Origin: Platycnemis pennipes
Taxonomy: Eukaryota > Arthropoda > Insecta > Odonata > Platycnemididae
DNA: 64,000 nucleotides
NCBI GenBank assembly: GCA_933228895.1
Contig: OW121854.1
Coordinates: 50,634,609 to 50,698,608, forward strand
Direction: 5' to 3'
The translations under genes and the position numbers were made by a program. This document shows, one piece after another, positions 1-12,771 of this stretch. Numbering within the stretch: the stretch's first letter is position 1; each line of letters begins with the position of its first letter. The notes under the pieces were generated by a model, which did no database searches, had not been told where the DNA came from, and saw only the letters and a list, made by a program, of their open reading frames with translations.

Positions 1-2668
1 AAAATATAAAGACCCGTATTTTTCCGTTTTTTTGATCCGTCAATTATTTCTCGGGTTATAAGCGGCGAAAAACTGATGTTTTTAGCCCTTTCGGAAAAGT
101 GGTGCAACCTCTGACGTATATCGACTTCGTCCAATCACAACTGAGCCCGCGAAGCTACTTTGCCTTATCGCAATGGGGGTGACACAGCTGACTCTGTCAA
201 TAGGAGCAGGTGCGACAGAATCTGTGCGAGCAGACCTTCCGAGAACCCCCCTCCACTCCCTTCCCTTCCCCTAAAAGTAGTCAAGGACGGGAGGAAAATG
301 GCGTCAATGATATCATAGCATCTTTTTCGGTGGGCATCACCTTTTGCTTATTTTAATTTTTGATTTATGAGTGAATGGTTGTGGTTAGAAGATAAATTTT
401 TTCACTAAAATTCTTTTTTCGTTTCCATCTAACGATTTCGTGTACAAAATTGCGATTTCGATTTCGAGTAAACGCCCCCGTTTGCCTAAAACATCTATTG
501 GCGTGGCGTTCTTTTATTACACAGTCGGTGGACTCAGTTCCCTACTGACAATTTTTTTTAGAATTTTAACATCGTATTTATGGCATCAGTAAAATTTCTT
601 GCAGAGGATGAGAGACAATCTATGTAAATGTCGATATTTTTTTAATTACTCTCCGTACTTGCGGTAGTAATTATGTTGCAAGGTAGAATTCCGGTGTCAC
701 TTGTCCTATTTCGTCACTGAATCTTTTTCCATATGCTTCAGGTCATAAAATGTCATGTTAATTGGCATGTATTTGAACTTGTGGCATTTACTATGTGTCC
801 TATTTATGCCTTCAGGCTCTCCTCATATGCTCTAACGTCGTTTATCGTTAGTTTTTCCTCAATATACTTTCATTCAATTGCTTCAGTTGATTTGAATTAG
901 TGGCTTTGTTAAGTTAAAAATGGGAAACAAAATACGGTGAAGAACGTTGATGTTAAACATACGGCTGCACTACATTTACTGAATGTAATCTTAAGTGGTG
1001 TAAATAAATGAGGTATACGTGATCATCGAGTTCTCTTCTTCCCCCGGCATTTCGTTCTTTAGTTCTTGGGAGCCGCTTCGATTCTCCGACCTTCCCATCC
1101 AAAATTGAGATAGCATCTACATGAGTGTGCACCCACTCGGCACCTTAATTTTGGCGAAGTTCGCTATCAGTTGGAGTGTGTGCCTCGTCATCCCTGGCAT
1201 TTTATTCGGAAATAACTCGTAAATAAGTTGTCAGCGTCGAGGGGAGCGTCGATAACTTGGCTCTGTATTAATAAAAAAAAGTGCAGGCAGTCCGTTGAGT
1301 TCAGGGACCCGGGGAGCGATCGTTATTTCGGGCTCGGGGGAGGCAAGCTGTCGCAGGAAGGGGTTCTCGGGCGCCGTCACCCTCTATCGCTGTCTGCCTC
1401 GCCCGGTACCCTCGCTCGCACTCTCCTGAAACTTTCTCTTCCCCTTCTCGTTCCCTGCCTTTTCAATCGTTGGAAAGGTCCCGTGGTGACAAAGTAAGAA
1501 GGGATGTGTGATTTCTCTCTAGTTTGGGCTCATCTCGTGTACGCGTCGTGAATTTGAAATCAAATATGGGTAGGTTTGTTTCGTGAATCGGGCGTATACC
1601 GAGGGTTGAAGGGCGTGAGTCACGCATAAGAAATTGTGCGAGGGATTGTAAGTTACTCAAGTCCATTTTATGGAATTGGGATGGGATCTATTGGAGAGAG
1701 TTATCTAGGTTGGACTCCGGGCATTCAGATAAAGATCGAATATGGCAGAATAGGTAAATTTGTTTGGTTATTTTTGGCAGTGTGATACTGAGTGATACAT
1801 CGATGGATGGTTGAATGTTAGGGGCGAAGGGAGAAAAAAATTAAGTGCTCTAATTGGGCTGAATTTGTGGGACGAATGCTGATCGGAATAGAGAAATGAC
1901 GTTATCAAAGAGGGTTTAAAGAACAAAATTGTATGTACCGTAAAAATATCGCTAAATATTGCGTGTAGAATTAGTAAAATAGCTCTTTTTTGCTCTTTAC
2001 CTCACATTGCACTATTTTTCTTCTTGGGAATCTTCCAACACGTAACGTTTTTGGTAGAATGTGAAATGAATAGAGCGAAGTAGTCCTGTGTGTGGTTGTG
2101 ATGGGAAGGAAGTTGCTCAAGTATATAATTGAAATGGGTGGTGTAGGTGGATGAAGAAGGTCGCTACAGGCACTGGAGTGATGCATGACGTGATGGGAGG
2201 AGAATGGTGGTTGAAGGGGGAAGAGGAAAGGGGACGAGAAGTATTCTTGGCGGGATGAAGAGAGGTTGGGAGTATGCTGAACTGAATAAGGAAGTAGAGG
2301 AAAGGGGAAAGTTCGTGGCACGTAACGTTGGAAGTTGTATGCCTGTCCTGTCTTGAGTAATCGGTGGAATGTCCTTTATTTTTAAAAATAGTAATAAGTA
2401 TTCCAGGTGGCGGGAGAGGAAAGGAATTCGGAGATATCGGAGTTGGAATCAGAATTGGATGGGAAAAGTTGTTACAGGTAATGGAATATTAAGGGGATTA
2501 TGGAAGAGAGAACGATGGGTAAAAATGGAACAGAAAACATTAAGAGGCTTTGCGTGTAATGGAATGTTCAAGTGGGTTGTAGAAGAATAATGTGCGAGGA
2601 GAGAAGAGCATTTGAATATCTACAAAGAAATTTAGTGTAGGAAACCTGGATTGATTTGCCAGATAGTC
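1..2668. other. noncoding stretch, no gene recognised
   Basis: I see no exon, RNA gene or conserved protein here. Open frames are all short (116 codons or fewer) and none resembles a known family. The local composition changes from a C-rich run near 240-275 to ordinary AT-rich DNA, then to purine-rich DNA near 2100-2600. The short frames in those biased tracts follow from the base composition. Confidence 0.6.
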
Positions 2669-2881
2669 TTAAGGCCGTCTAACACTACATTTTTTGTACA
2701 AACGCTTGTATGAGAAAATTGTACCATGTAAAGCGGCAAATTGTGTGAACGCTTGGGTGAAAGTCTGAATGACTGAACGGAAAATAGAACCTGTTCTAAT
2801 TCCATTCAGACAAACATACAATTTCGTTCAGTTTCATACATTCGTTTGTAAAATAAATTGTGCCGCGTAAAACGGCCTTTA
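2669..2881. mobile_element. 207-bp MITE, PIF/Harbinger-like, with TTA target duplication
   Basis: A nonautonomous DNA transposon with no coding capacity. The left end (from 2672) starts AGGCCGTCTAACAC and the right end (to 2878) reads GCGTAAAACGGCCT. Reverse-complemented, the right end begins AGGCCGTTTTACGC, so the two ends are inverted repeats that stay similar for about 50 bases, including a shared ACAAACG...TGTATGA segment. TTA lies immediately outside both ends (2669-2671 and 2879-2881). A three-base TWA duplication is the known signature of PIF/Harbinger elements, and the family call rests on that plus the TIR structure. The transposase that would mobilise it is not in the window. Single ends with the same AGGCCGT terminus occur at 54,044 and 55,202. 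Confidence 0.7.
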
Positions 2882-5600
2882 CATGGGCGGGGGAGAGCTG
2901 GCAGAGACCTTAAACCAACCATTATTGGTAGGTAGCGGTGATGATGGTCTGTTGTTCTCACGCCCCTGCCATCCACTCCAAATATCGATGTTTAGAGAAT
3001 ATCCTGTATCTTATCTCATGCCCCGCAAGCAAATCGGGTTTACGTTATTTTCGGAGCCAGGTAGCCTCCATTGCGAACTCGGGCTTGATGCATTTCACCT
3101 CTCGCTTGATTGGAGGGAGGTGTATCCCTCGGGAAGAGGGTCGATCGGAGGTGTGGGATTAAGGTTGAAGAAGAGGGGGGCAGGAAGAGGTGACAAAAGA
3201 GACGCGGAGTTTGAAGTCGGGAGGATGGAAGGGGGCGAAATGAGAGTGGAGGAAAGCGTGTATGGAGGGACGATTCGAGGGTAAAAAGGAGACCGGGTGG
3301 AATTGTGCGCTGTGGATTTAATGCGAAAGACGGCGTTGTTGAGAGTGGGCGGGACCTTGGTGGAAATGTTTCTCCTTGCTCCGGGGTGGGGAGAGTGGAC
3401 GTGGAGTTACAGTGGAATAGGCTCTCTTTAAGTGGCGGCTTATGAGGAATGCTAATCATTGTATTAATTCAAAGGCTTTCCACTCTCCCTATCTTTTCAC
3501 GAGCGGATGATGTATCGTCTTTCTCCGTAATTAATGCTGAAATGTTTCTTTCGGTATTTCGCTTGAAGTGTAAGATTATTTTAGCTCTCATTAATGCAAT
3601 GCTCAATTATTCAGTGTTCCTGGAATATTGGTTTTTTTGCTTTTAAGTATCATTTTGAGGAAATGGTGAGCATGTAAATATCAGGAATTTACTTGATTTG
3701 AGCAGTCCGCTGTACTTACCTGATAGATATTACTTGAATGTCATCAGATATGTACCATCTGATGGTGTTCATTTTAGGGAATTTTGGTCTTCTCCGAGTG
3801 ATTCTTTGTTCATGATGAGTTAATGGTAATTTATGCTTTATTGCCTACTTAAACTTGATTTCTTTCTTCTTTGCCCTATGTTGAATGATTGACATACTTA
3901 TGAAATTTGAGTTTATATGGAATTAAATTTTGTATATCTAGTTGTTTTCCATAGCTCATTGTTATCGTCCGTTGTTGATGTACTGGATTGATTTTAATGC
4001 TATTCGTTGTGGTACGGTATCCTTTTCTTCAGGTAAAGTTGTATCAAGAAATCTAAATGGAGGGAACTTGAAGGCGTGATGGAAATGATTTAATTATGAA
4101 AGAAAATTTATTTTCTTTGAATAATTCATAACTAGAAAGTTCATTTTAAGACTGTTTACTCATTTTCCACTTGCCTAGTTAATGGATTTGCTTATTATAC
4201 AAGTTTGTAAGCGTTTATTAATTGCAAGGGATATTAAGGGGAGCAAAGGAAGTCGATAGAGGAAATTAAGAGAGGACAGAAACTTGATGGAGCAGGTAAT
4301 AAGGGGGAGGTTTGTTGAAGAATGTATTTGAGGGCAGGATCCTCGCTAAATGTGGCAGAGGTAGGAAGGGAACAGTTGTATTTGGTGGAATAATGGTAAT
4401 TTAGCAAACTGATTAGCATCAGATGAGAGGCATGGGATATGTTAGAAGTTTTATGCGCATCTAAACCAACAATAACGGGTAGATTAATAATAATGCAATG
4501 CACCAAGGTCTATATTTTGATGGTGTTTCAACGATCTCAATGGAATTATTTTGTGACTGTTGTAGTTTTTCCATCATGCTCATTCTGGTGTAGGATTCAA
4601 GAGAGAGAATCGTGCTCGATTAGCTCGGTTTCGAATTCAACGCCGTGGTTACCCTAAGAGAACGATAAGCATCGGATTATGGTAAGCGTCTACGTTGGGC
4701 CCTTAATAATTCCAGCCGTGTTAGACGAGGCAATCACTGGTCGCATCGTCGCTGCGAATCAAGTAGTCCGTTTGGAGGCCAGAGAAGCGGCGACAAAGGA
4801 TGCGTTTGCGACCGAACCATGCGTCCTGTCCGTTCTGGTTTCATTCAGGTTCATGGGCGTGATGGTCTCGGAAACCTCCTTGACCGACCTAAAATGGCCG
4901 GGGACGCTCCGTCAAACACCTCCGTCATAGGATTAGGCCAGGTCCCAGCCCTTCCCATCATCGTAACGTTTGAATGGGAGGCGGAACCTTTCCCGTACAA
5001 AATGTGGAATAGCTCTTCTCAAAAGAGTGCGTGACTAAAATTGCAATCGTAAACGAAACATAACCCTTTGACTCATCACTTATTGTCTCATCAGGGTATA
5101 GGATCGTTCCAAAATTATTTTGTCAATTGTTGTACTTGTTTGTGGTTACTTTAACAAATATAGTGGCTTATACGCATAGGTCTGTATTCTTCGCATAAGC
5201 TTTCTATTTGTGAATCTCAAAACATTTTTCTGGAGCTACCAAATGCATTGACGATATACAATCCGATTTACCTCATGGATAATTATGAATAACAATGATT
5301 TTTGGGATAAATTATTGTGTGCTCCTGGCGCGGAGTAAAGAATTATTTAAAATATTTATTAAATTAATATATACACTTAATGAATGTTGTAAATTTATGT
5401 GCATCTTACTTTCATTATCAATTTTAGCCTTGTCATGGTGTTAGTAAAAGATTTTTTTATCCAGCGTTAATCCAGCGTTGGCATATCTTGTTTTGAACGC
5501 GCTTTAGGGAGCCATCGTGCGAAAGGCGGGTTTATTTTTCTCGCATGCTTTTGAGCAGATCCTTCTCTCCCATGTTTCTTCCAGGATTTTTGGCTGACCC
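2882..5600. other. noncoding stretch, no gene recognised
   Basis: No recognised exon. A purine-rich tract lies at about 3110-3300. The segment at 4679-5034 is richer in GC and has an open plus-strand frame of protein-like composition (about 83 codons) with no family resemblance. A pyrimidine-rich AG|GTAAAG junction occurs at 4032/4033, and CAG|GTAAGT is present on the minus strand at 3720/3719. Confidence 0.55.
4019..4038 (+). promoter_or_regulatory. possible zero-length-exon (recursive) splice site
   Basis: The sequence CCTTTTCTTCAG|GTAAAG joins a short pyrimidine tract and acceptor AG directly to a GT donor. This is the layout of a recursive splice site. The donor half is not the best consensus and the tract is short, so this is the weaker of the two plus-strand candidates; the better one is at 10264/10265. 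It may be a chance match. Confidence 0.2.
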
Positions 5601-5728
5601 TTAAGCCTGAATCACACGATAATTTTTCGTTCAGGGATCATTTAAGCTAATCTTTCAGGGATAGGGGAAATAATAACTCAGGCCATCATTTTGGTCGTCC
5701 CTCTGTGTATCATTTCGCTCCTAAGGCA
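5601..5728. mobile_element. possible short nonautonomous element
   Basis: The segment begins GCCTGAATCACACGAT (5605 on) and ends near TGTGTATCATTTCGCTCCTAAGGC. Read inverted, the right end starts GCCTTAGGAGCG and contains TGATACACAG. The termini are therefore weakly inverted repeats (GCCT...AGGC, TCACACGA against TACACAGA). Inside, a CAGGGAT word occurs twice. It has the look of a dispersed MITE, but no clean target duplication is visible and the TIRs are poor. Confidence 0.28.
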
Positions 5729-8700
5729 TTCTTTTCTTCTAAATTTATTTATTGTGGTTATCCAAAGATATGGTATGGTGAAGTTGCTCGTATATTGGGG
5801 TAGATTTGGAGTTTGGCGTGTTTTTGGCTTCCAAGAGCCTGAAATGTTGCAAGATATTCGGTTTTCATAGCATACCGTAGTTGAGTCAAATGATTTTTAC
5901 AACGCTAGTACGATTAATTTCCACATGTGGGACCACATTCTCTGTTTTCTGTCTCGTGATTTGATTGGCTGTTGGGCACCTTCAAGGACGGGACAAAGGA
6001 CGTGCTCAAATCTTGGCAAGAAAGTTAGTTGTCTCAATGTTTTGGGATATTTCTGAAAGTGATAATTTTGTTCAGTGATTGTTTTGTTCAGCTGTCGATA
6101 CTGCCTTTGTTTAGCTACCCTTGTCTTGTCCGTGAAATATGAACGTGTGATCCAGGCTTTACAGGGTGTGTAATATTCGAGTGCGATTGTCAACCTTGGG
6201 AGCTCCATAAGAACTCTGGAGACTAAGGATATCAGATACGAAGTTTGGGAGAAAAATCATCGAGAAAAGTCGTATTCTTTCCGATTTGTTCGAGAAGTCC
6301 GTGCGACCGTTCCTTGGAAAGTATATAGGATAAAAGAAGAAAAGATATTGAATAAGAAAATTGGATAAAAAGAAGACAACATTCCTGCTTTTTCTCTTGA
6401 AGAATTTTAAGTTTCAGTTTCCTAGTTTTTTCGCCAAAAATGTCTGTAATGAGTGTTATTTTGTTTGAATTATTGTTTAGAAGCTCTACTTTGTTTTAAG
6501 TACTGTTTAGTGGCCATTATAAACAATATTTCAACAAAGTAACATGCATTAAAGACGTTAATTTTGAACATGAGTATTTTTAAAATTTCCCTTGATGAAA
6601 GCGTTAGAAAGTCGAACATTCATGCTAGTTCTCACTTCTTGTTAGATTATCTTTTGTTCGGATCTACGCGTCTTACCTACTAACACGAGTAACCCATGAT
6701 TTTGGTGGAATTTGACGACGTGTTTGCGGTTCTAAAGCCCTTGAGAGAGACGTTGACTTCAAGAACTATGAGCCGAATGAAAACTCATGTTCAAGTTGAG
6801 ATGTTGCTATACGTGAATTCCTTGTAGTTGGCTACATTTTCTATTAATTGTATTTTATTTGAAACGATTGTAGTTTGGAACTGTTTGACGGGGCAGATTT
6901 GTGAAACGTACGTTACCCGAGATGATTTTGGTAATTAACCACTGTGTATCGTGATTCACCTGCGAAATTTGACCACCGAACTCTTTTAAGGCTTATATGT
7001 CTTCGCAGGATTTTCCGTCGGATCATGGGCGCATTAGCAATCATGCATGATGATGTTTAGTTCTTGAAGAATCCAGCGGCGATTACAGTCACTTCGAATG
7101 ATTAAGGCTGCTTCAAGGCTAAGTAAAAACAGGCTGTTACTCAAGAGAAGTGACAGTCGAAGGTGGGCGGGCGTTGGGTGATAAAAGATGAGACGAGTTT
7201 CCGGCGGAGGAAGTTTTTGGAGTCCGCCCGGCAATCAAAAATGCGCCCCTGGCAACGAAGGGGGAGGAATTTTCATCCGATTTAGGGTCCCTGGGTCTCT
7301 CTCGCTATCTCGTCATCATCCATATCCCCTCATTCCGTTTTCCTTTTAACTACCTTGAAAAGCGTCCACTGGAAGACTTCAATCGAGAGCGTTCTTTTTT
7401 TTCAATAAAAAAAATTAATATCCCCACATTTAATTTAACTATCCCCACTCTAAGGTTATTTATTTCATTAGCCTCACAATGACCTCCAACTTTTACTTCC
7501 GCTCCATGGTCCTCGTAAAGTGTCTCCCGTAATTAGTTGATCTAATGGAGCTGGACCCCCAACAGAGCTCCGAGCGGTGGAAGGGGGACAGCTGAAAAAT
7601 TTTAACGAGAAAGTTTTTTAATGGTCGCAACTCTAATTCCCATGGGAAATTGCTGCTAATTAAAGTTTCGCATCTCTAAACGATCCAGCTTGTTTCTGAG
7701 TGACATCGTTTTTTTGTTCTGAGAATTCAGTGCAGGTCTCGCTTTGTAATATTTTTAAGCTATTGTTTTTCTGTATCTTGTGGATTGGTACAGTGCTGAC
7801 TTTTTGTTGAAGGTGCACGCTTGCAATTCCATATATTTCAAAGTTCATTTCTCCTATCCCGACCAATTACATTCATTTCCTATAGCTAGGGATATGCAAA
7901 CGTCGACCGTAAAGGCGGATTAATTTTGATTGCTCGTTTCTGAAAGGTCATTTTCTTAGTCCCGCCACACCTTCACGTGATTTCATTAAAATTGTGGTTG
8001 TTTTCTTAAATATTCAATTTTTGGCTGTTTTTAATTATTTTCAATGGTTCCTAACACGCTAGAAGAAATTTCCACCCGTGAAAAATTCATTTCTCTTCTC
8101 AAATCCATTCCTATCTTGAACATTGCATGAGATTCATGGTTTAGAAGATTTTCATGCCAGTAATCCCATACCGTAAGTGTTGTTTGTGTGTGTGTTGTAT
8201 GTGTAAATGGGAATCTGAAAGCTCTTCTTTGGTTTTGCGACGAAGGACAGGCGAATGTCAACATTAAAAGTTCTGTTTTGGGCTCGCTTTGCGAACTAAA
8301 GGCACAGGAATTAAAATTCAAGTAATACCTTTCTAAACATGTTCAGCTGTTGTGCGCCCTAATATTTTCAAGATTTTTCACTCGCCATGCCTCACATTGT
8401 CCTGGGTAAAATAACGGACAGCTGCGGAAGTGTCTATGTCGAATGCACGGAACAAAAAGTGTATATTTCCACTAAAATCTATTTTGATACTAATTTCTAC
8501 CCATAGTTACGCCGCAAAACATTAAGTATTTATGACAAGACCACTAATAACAACATAGTATTGGTCCTCTTCCTGACACTTTTTAATATCCCATATATAT
8601 AGCGCGCTTTTTTCTTGCGTTCACTGAAGGTTAACTTGTGCTAGGCACGAGTCTTGGTTAATCAGATATAAATTAGCTCGTAATTGAGAGTACGTAAATT

Positions 8701-10239
8701 TGGGATATTTTAAGCAACGTCCGGCCGCATTTTATATTGCGCCGATCCCATCACCTTTTGTTATTTAATAAGTGTAACATTTGTCATTTTTCATGTCCGT
8801 CAACCTATTACGACTTCATCGTTTGAAAGACAACAAAAGTGTCTGTTTTAATTTCAGTAAGGTAATTAGTATTTGATATCGTTAATTTTCATATAGTCAA
8901 TGGAAGGAGATGAACTATCGAACGGTGATGCATGACGCATTTCGTTATATGCGGAGTGTAGGAGCGAGGGGTACATATTAGCTCGCATGGATGATTTGGA
9001 ATCTGCAGTATGTATATGAAACGTGAAATGGCGGACATAACCCCAGCCGTACATATTTCCCTCGGTAAACACGGCGAGCTGATGTTTTGATTCGTCTAGG
9101 ATTAGAGAGGATTTCATTTTGGAGGCCAGTCCTGTTTGAGGATGCCTTGAGCACACCTGATGCAGTGGAATATTAGTACTTCGTGGCTGGTTTACTGAAG
9201 GCCTTAGACTCGTAACACTCCAGCCGAAGCATCGATTAAGCAATAAATTCCTTCCGTTGCATTCGGATGTAATGTCTCTGAACTTCCAGCCTTCATCTGG
9301 TGTCGTGTCATCGCATACGTTAACCTTTTATTGTGAATGTTTGCAGGATGAATTTTTTCTTGACATAAACATTGTTTTTTTCAATCATTAAGATATCGTT
9401 GATATTTATTTGTATTTATTCAGTGGTGGGACATTTAGGCATTATGCTCAGATAATAATTACATTTTGTAGTTTGTAAGCGTTTGTTTACGGACGGGATG
9501 TGTTATCTCGTGGTTTACTTTGGAATAGCCGTATGACCGTATAAAGTTATTATTTTCCTCTTTCAATGAAATCGTGTTTTGTGCAGTTCATTGTTCACGG
9601 CCTGTTGATATAGTCATGGTAAGGAAAACTGAGAGTCCGCAAAAAAAAGTATGAATATATTATAAGCTTTCCACGAACAAGTTTGAAATGGCTTGTTTGA
9701 TTAGGGGAATTTCGTGTGTGAAGCGTGTTTACAGACTCCGTTTTCGTGAAATGGGCGCTCATACTGATGTTTATGATTCATGATTTTAGCGAAACTCGTG
9801 ATGAATGAAATCAAAGTACAAGCTAATGTGTTTCTCTCTGCCCCTGGAAACGAACAGATTGTTGCTTAAATATTCTGGAGGTGTGGAGGAAGGAATTGCT
9901 GGTCAAAGAAGTAACCCACACTCACGCGGCTGTATCCGGAAATTCAGCCAGCCGACAATGTGGTTATCACATTTAGAATTCATTTTCCCTGCAGGTTCTC
10001 ATCGCTTGGCTAGAGTTTATTTTTGATGATCATGAGCAAGTTGTGCATGAATAGCGAATAAATCTGAGTTTAGATGGTATATACAAGTTATTCCATCCAC
10101 CCATTTAGCTGAATCACGATTGTTCGTCAAGAATAACCCTGTGGTCTTGATCAAGGTGATATGAATGTAGTTATTAAAATCTGGTTAGTTGCTACGGAGT
10201 TAATATGGGTTAAGCCGTCTGTCCAGTATTTGTTCTTAA
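5729..10239. other. noncoding stretch, no gene recognised
   Basis: AT-rich DNA with open frames of 125 codons or fewer and none resembling a known protein. A TG-rich microsatellite lies at 8176-8203. I see nothing else that can be supported. Confidence 0.6.
8176..8203. repeat. imperfect (TG)n microsatellite
   Basis: A short alternating T/G run, interrupted twice, on the plus strand. It has no coding role. Confidence 0.7.
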
Positions 10240-10270
10240 TTAATTATTTCTTTTATCTTTTCAGGTAAGA
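10240..10270 (+). promoter_or_regulatory. candidate recursive splice (ratchet) site
   Basis: A strong 3' splice acceptor is directly followed by a strong 5' donor: a long T-rich pyrimidine tract (10243-10262), TTTTCAG, then GTAAGA. The junction is 10264/10265 on the plus strand, with zero exon bases between the halves. An upstream TTCTTAAT near 10232-10240 could serve as branch point. In Drosophila, sites of this exact form are used to remove very long introns in steps. It fits the hypothesis that the window is intron of a plus-strand gene. Chance occurrence cannot be excluded, because a match this good is rare but not negligible in 64 kb. Confidence 0.4.
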
Positions 10271-10272
10271 AC

Positions 10273-11919
10273 CCATCATATCACGCCGTTGCTGCCGTAT
10301 GCTTTCTTTGGTAAAGTACCTACATATGTTATTATTGCATTGCATTTGTATGCATTGATAGCCTGTAGTTATCGTCATGCTACTACTACTATACTTTTAA
10401 TAATGAAAAAAATTAGTCCTGTAATTTAACTAAAGGAGATCGATTGTGGTTATTGACATAGCTGTTTATATGCCGCATCCGTGGAGTAAGAACGGCCATT
10501 TAACTTATGGTAGCACTCATTATCAGAACCGTAGTCTCGTGCGTAATACGGTCACGCTATTCTTACATAGCCCATCCTCATGCACTTAACTTCTCGACCG
10601 ACGGTCTTAAAGTTTATATATGTACGGATCGCGAATTTTTGCTCGCTATCTCATTAAACATTTTTCTTCTATTTTGAAGATCCGAGGTATATGGACGTAG
10701 TTGATCTTTTTCTCCCCTAGTAGGTAACTCATATACATCTAATTTACGCAATACTTCACAAGCTACTGCAAGAGGGTTTGGTAGCGGATGAACCATCAGA
10801 AGGCATGCATTTTATATCAGGGAGAACTAAATTTACCCTTAGGTACTATCATGCAGACATGCAAAATACTAGTGTGTACATGCACTACTCACATGAGTTG
10901 TATGATGCTACTACATAGAAAATGTAAGATATGCTTTCACGAGGCACGTGTAACTAAATTGTCAGTGTACGCAAAGTAATGTAATACTTATGGGGCAGTC
11001 GAGTATTACCATAAATACATTAATTACCTAATCAATTTATATTCCCAAATCATGCATGTACCTGACTCCTTGGCTTCAAAAATATTTTCTTATATTTATT
11101 GATTCGTGCTTCGGTGTTTTTAGTCCTAAATATTTAATTCCTAAGTATCCCTGTAGCCAATTCCATGGCCATTCTCAAGTTAATAAGATTCCCTGTACAT
11201 TAAATCCACGTGCTTGGATTGTAAGAGCTCGAGAAATCATAATATTTGAACGCTCTCAGGGACGATGGTTGGCTTCTTTTAAGCCCGCTCCCTTGAATTA
11301 ATTTCTCGCCTTAAACTTTGACTGGCATGATCTTTATTCATTTAACCTTTTTCACCACGTTGCTGTTAGGTGAAACTGTTAGAGGCTGGTAAGCGCTTAA
11401 TTATGTCATCTAAACAGACATCATCTCTTCTTGATGAGTAAGCCTCATTGAAACTTAACTGCAACTTGACGTTATTAAACCGTTCCAATGACAAGGCCCT
11501 GTGGTACTATATTGTGTTACGTGATGTCACAGTTGATGGAGCGTGTAGTTCAGATGTGCAGTCTTCCTGTATCCATGTGAGTCTTCCTGCCTTAATCATT
11601 TATTTAACTTGTATGTTGCGATAGCAGAGACGATGTTAGGTTAAGCTTAAGATTTGTCTTCGTTTTAGGCATACAACCTAAATAATTATTTATAAATAAG
11701 CGCGAATTATTGAGCGTATATTCGTTTTCCGTACGAAAATAAATAGTCTCACCCTCTCGTTTTATGTTCGGAATTATTTCCGCTTTAATTTTCAAGCTGT
11801 AGATTTAAATAATTTTCTCTTTAGTTTCTGTTTAGGCTTTTTATGTTTGTTAGCTGAGGGTGTTATTCTCCTCAGCATCACCCCACTTAACAGCCTTTCT
11901 TTCTCTCGAATTAACATGT
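10273..11919. other. noncoding stretch, no gene recognised
   Basis: Open frames of 81 codons or fewer, none recognised. I see no repeat, RNA gene or transposon remnant here. Confidence 0.6.
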
Positions 11920-12043
11920 TCCCAGTTTCACTTTGCCGGATTTTCATTTTTCGACGGCAAGTGTTACCGCAATGTCAGTACAGATTCTCTCGCTCCCTCC
12001 TAACGTAGGTGCGTGTCACTGTGCCTATTCACACGCCCAAAGA
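11920..12043. repeat. diverged direct repeat, copy 1
   Basis: About 124 bases that align with 12772-12900. Shared blocks in the same order are TCCCAGTTTC-CTTTGCCG, ATTTTCATTT, GTACAG, TCTCGCTCC/TCTTGCTCC, TAACGTAG, GTC-CT-TGCCTA and CACAC-CCAAAG. The similarity is obvious by eye, with substitutions and small indels throughout. It could be an old local duplication or two copies of a dispersed family; a shorter match lies at 31,557. Confidence 0.55.
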
Positions 12044-12771
12044 CTTTGATCATTAGATTCTTAGCATTCCTCCACTTCATTTCTCTAACCAGTCTGTCGA
12101 CCTCTCCCTAATGTGGGTCCCCTTTCTCTATCGGTACCCATTTTCCACGTTGCTCTACATCATTCCTCACTGTTGTCCAGTGAATTCGCCCCTCCATGCG
12201 CAGGGGTGGAGTTTCTGGAATTCCTAGTCCTCTCCTCTCGCTAATTTCATGCAAATTTGCTCACCATCCGATATTCCATGTTAGTTTTCATTTTATGCAA
12301 TTTAATCTCAGTATTTGCGGCGTATTTTGCCTCAGCTAAAAAGGTGTAAAGCTGTCTTGGCCGTAATTTATTTGGATGTCGTTTTCATATTTCGTCCACC
12401 TAGCACGCCACCCGTGGCTTATGCTGCATTTCTGTTGATCCCTCTGCGTCGATATTGGGCACTTATAAGTTGCATCCATCATTAAGTTGGTCATTTGTAC
12501 TGTATTCAGTACTCATTTGAAACGAGTTGCTCCCCGGTTGATGCAGGTACCATAGTGTCATACGTTTGGATTAAAGTGAGTATGTCTCTGTTCAGTGAAT
12601 ATACCGAGTCGCATTGTGTATAGTTTTAACTTCAAGCTGGCGAAAATTAGGTTCAAAATTACCTCGGGACCTGGGACGTAGCTTGCCTTGTCGGAGGATA
12701 CTATTTTTATCTCTTTCAAGCCACAGATTTTGCTGATTCGTTTTATATATTACTTTAAATTCACGGGTACA
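12044..12771. other. noncoding spacer between the direct repeats
   Basis: AT-rich spacer. A minus-strand open frame (12592-12831) only runs antisense through the second repeat copy and is not protein-like. Confidence 0.55.

Noticed and set aside
4679..5034. GC-richer segment with a protein-like 83-codon frame
   Set aside because: No recognisable motif and no good splice sites at its edges. It is only worth a database search.
8866..9243. 125-codon minus-strand frame
   Set aside because: It looks partly protein-like, but there is no recognised motif and no supporting signal on either side.
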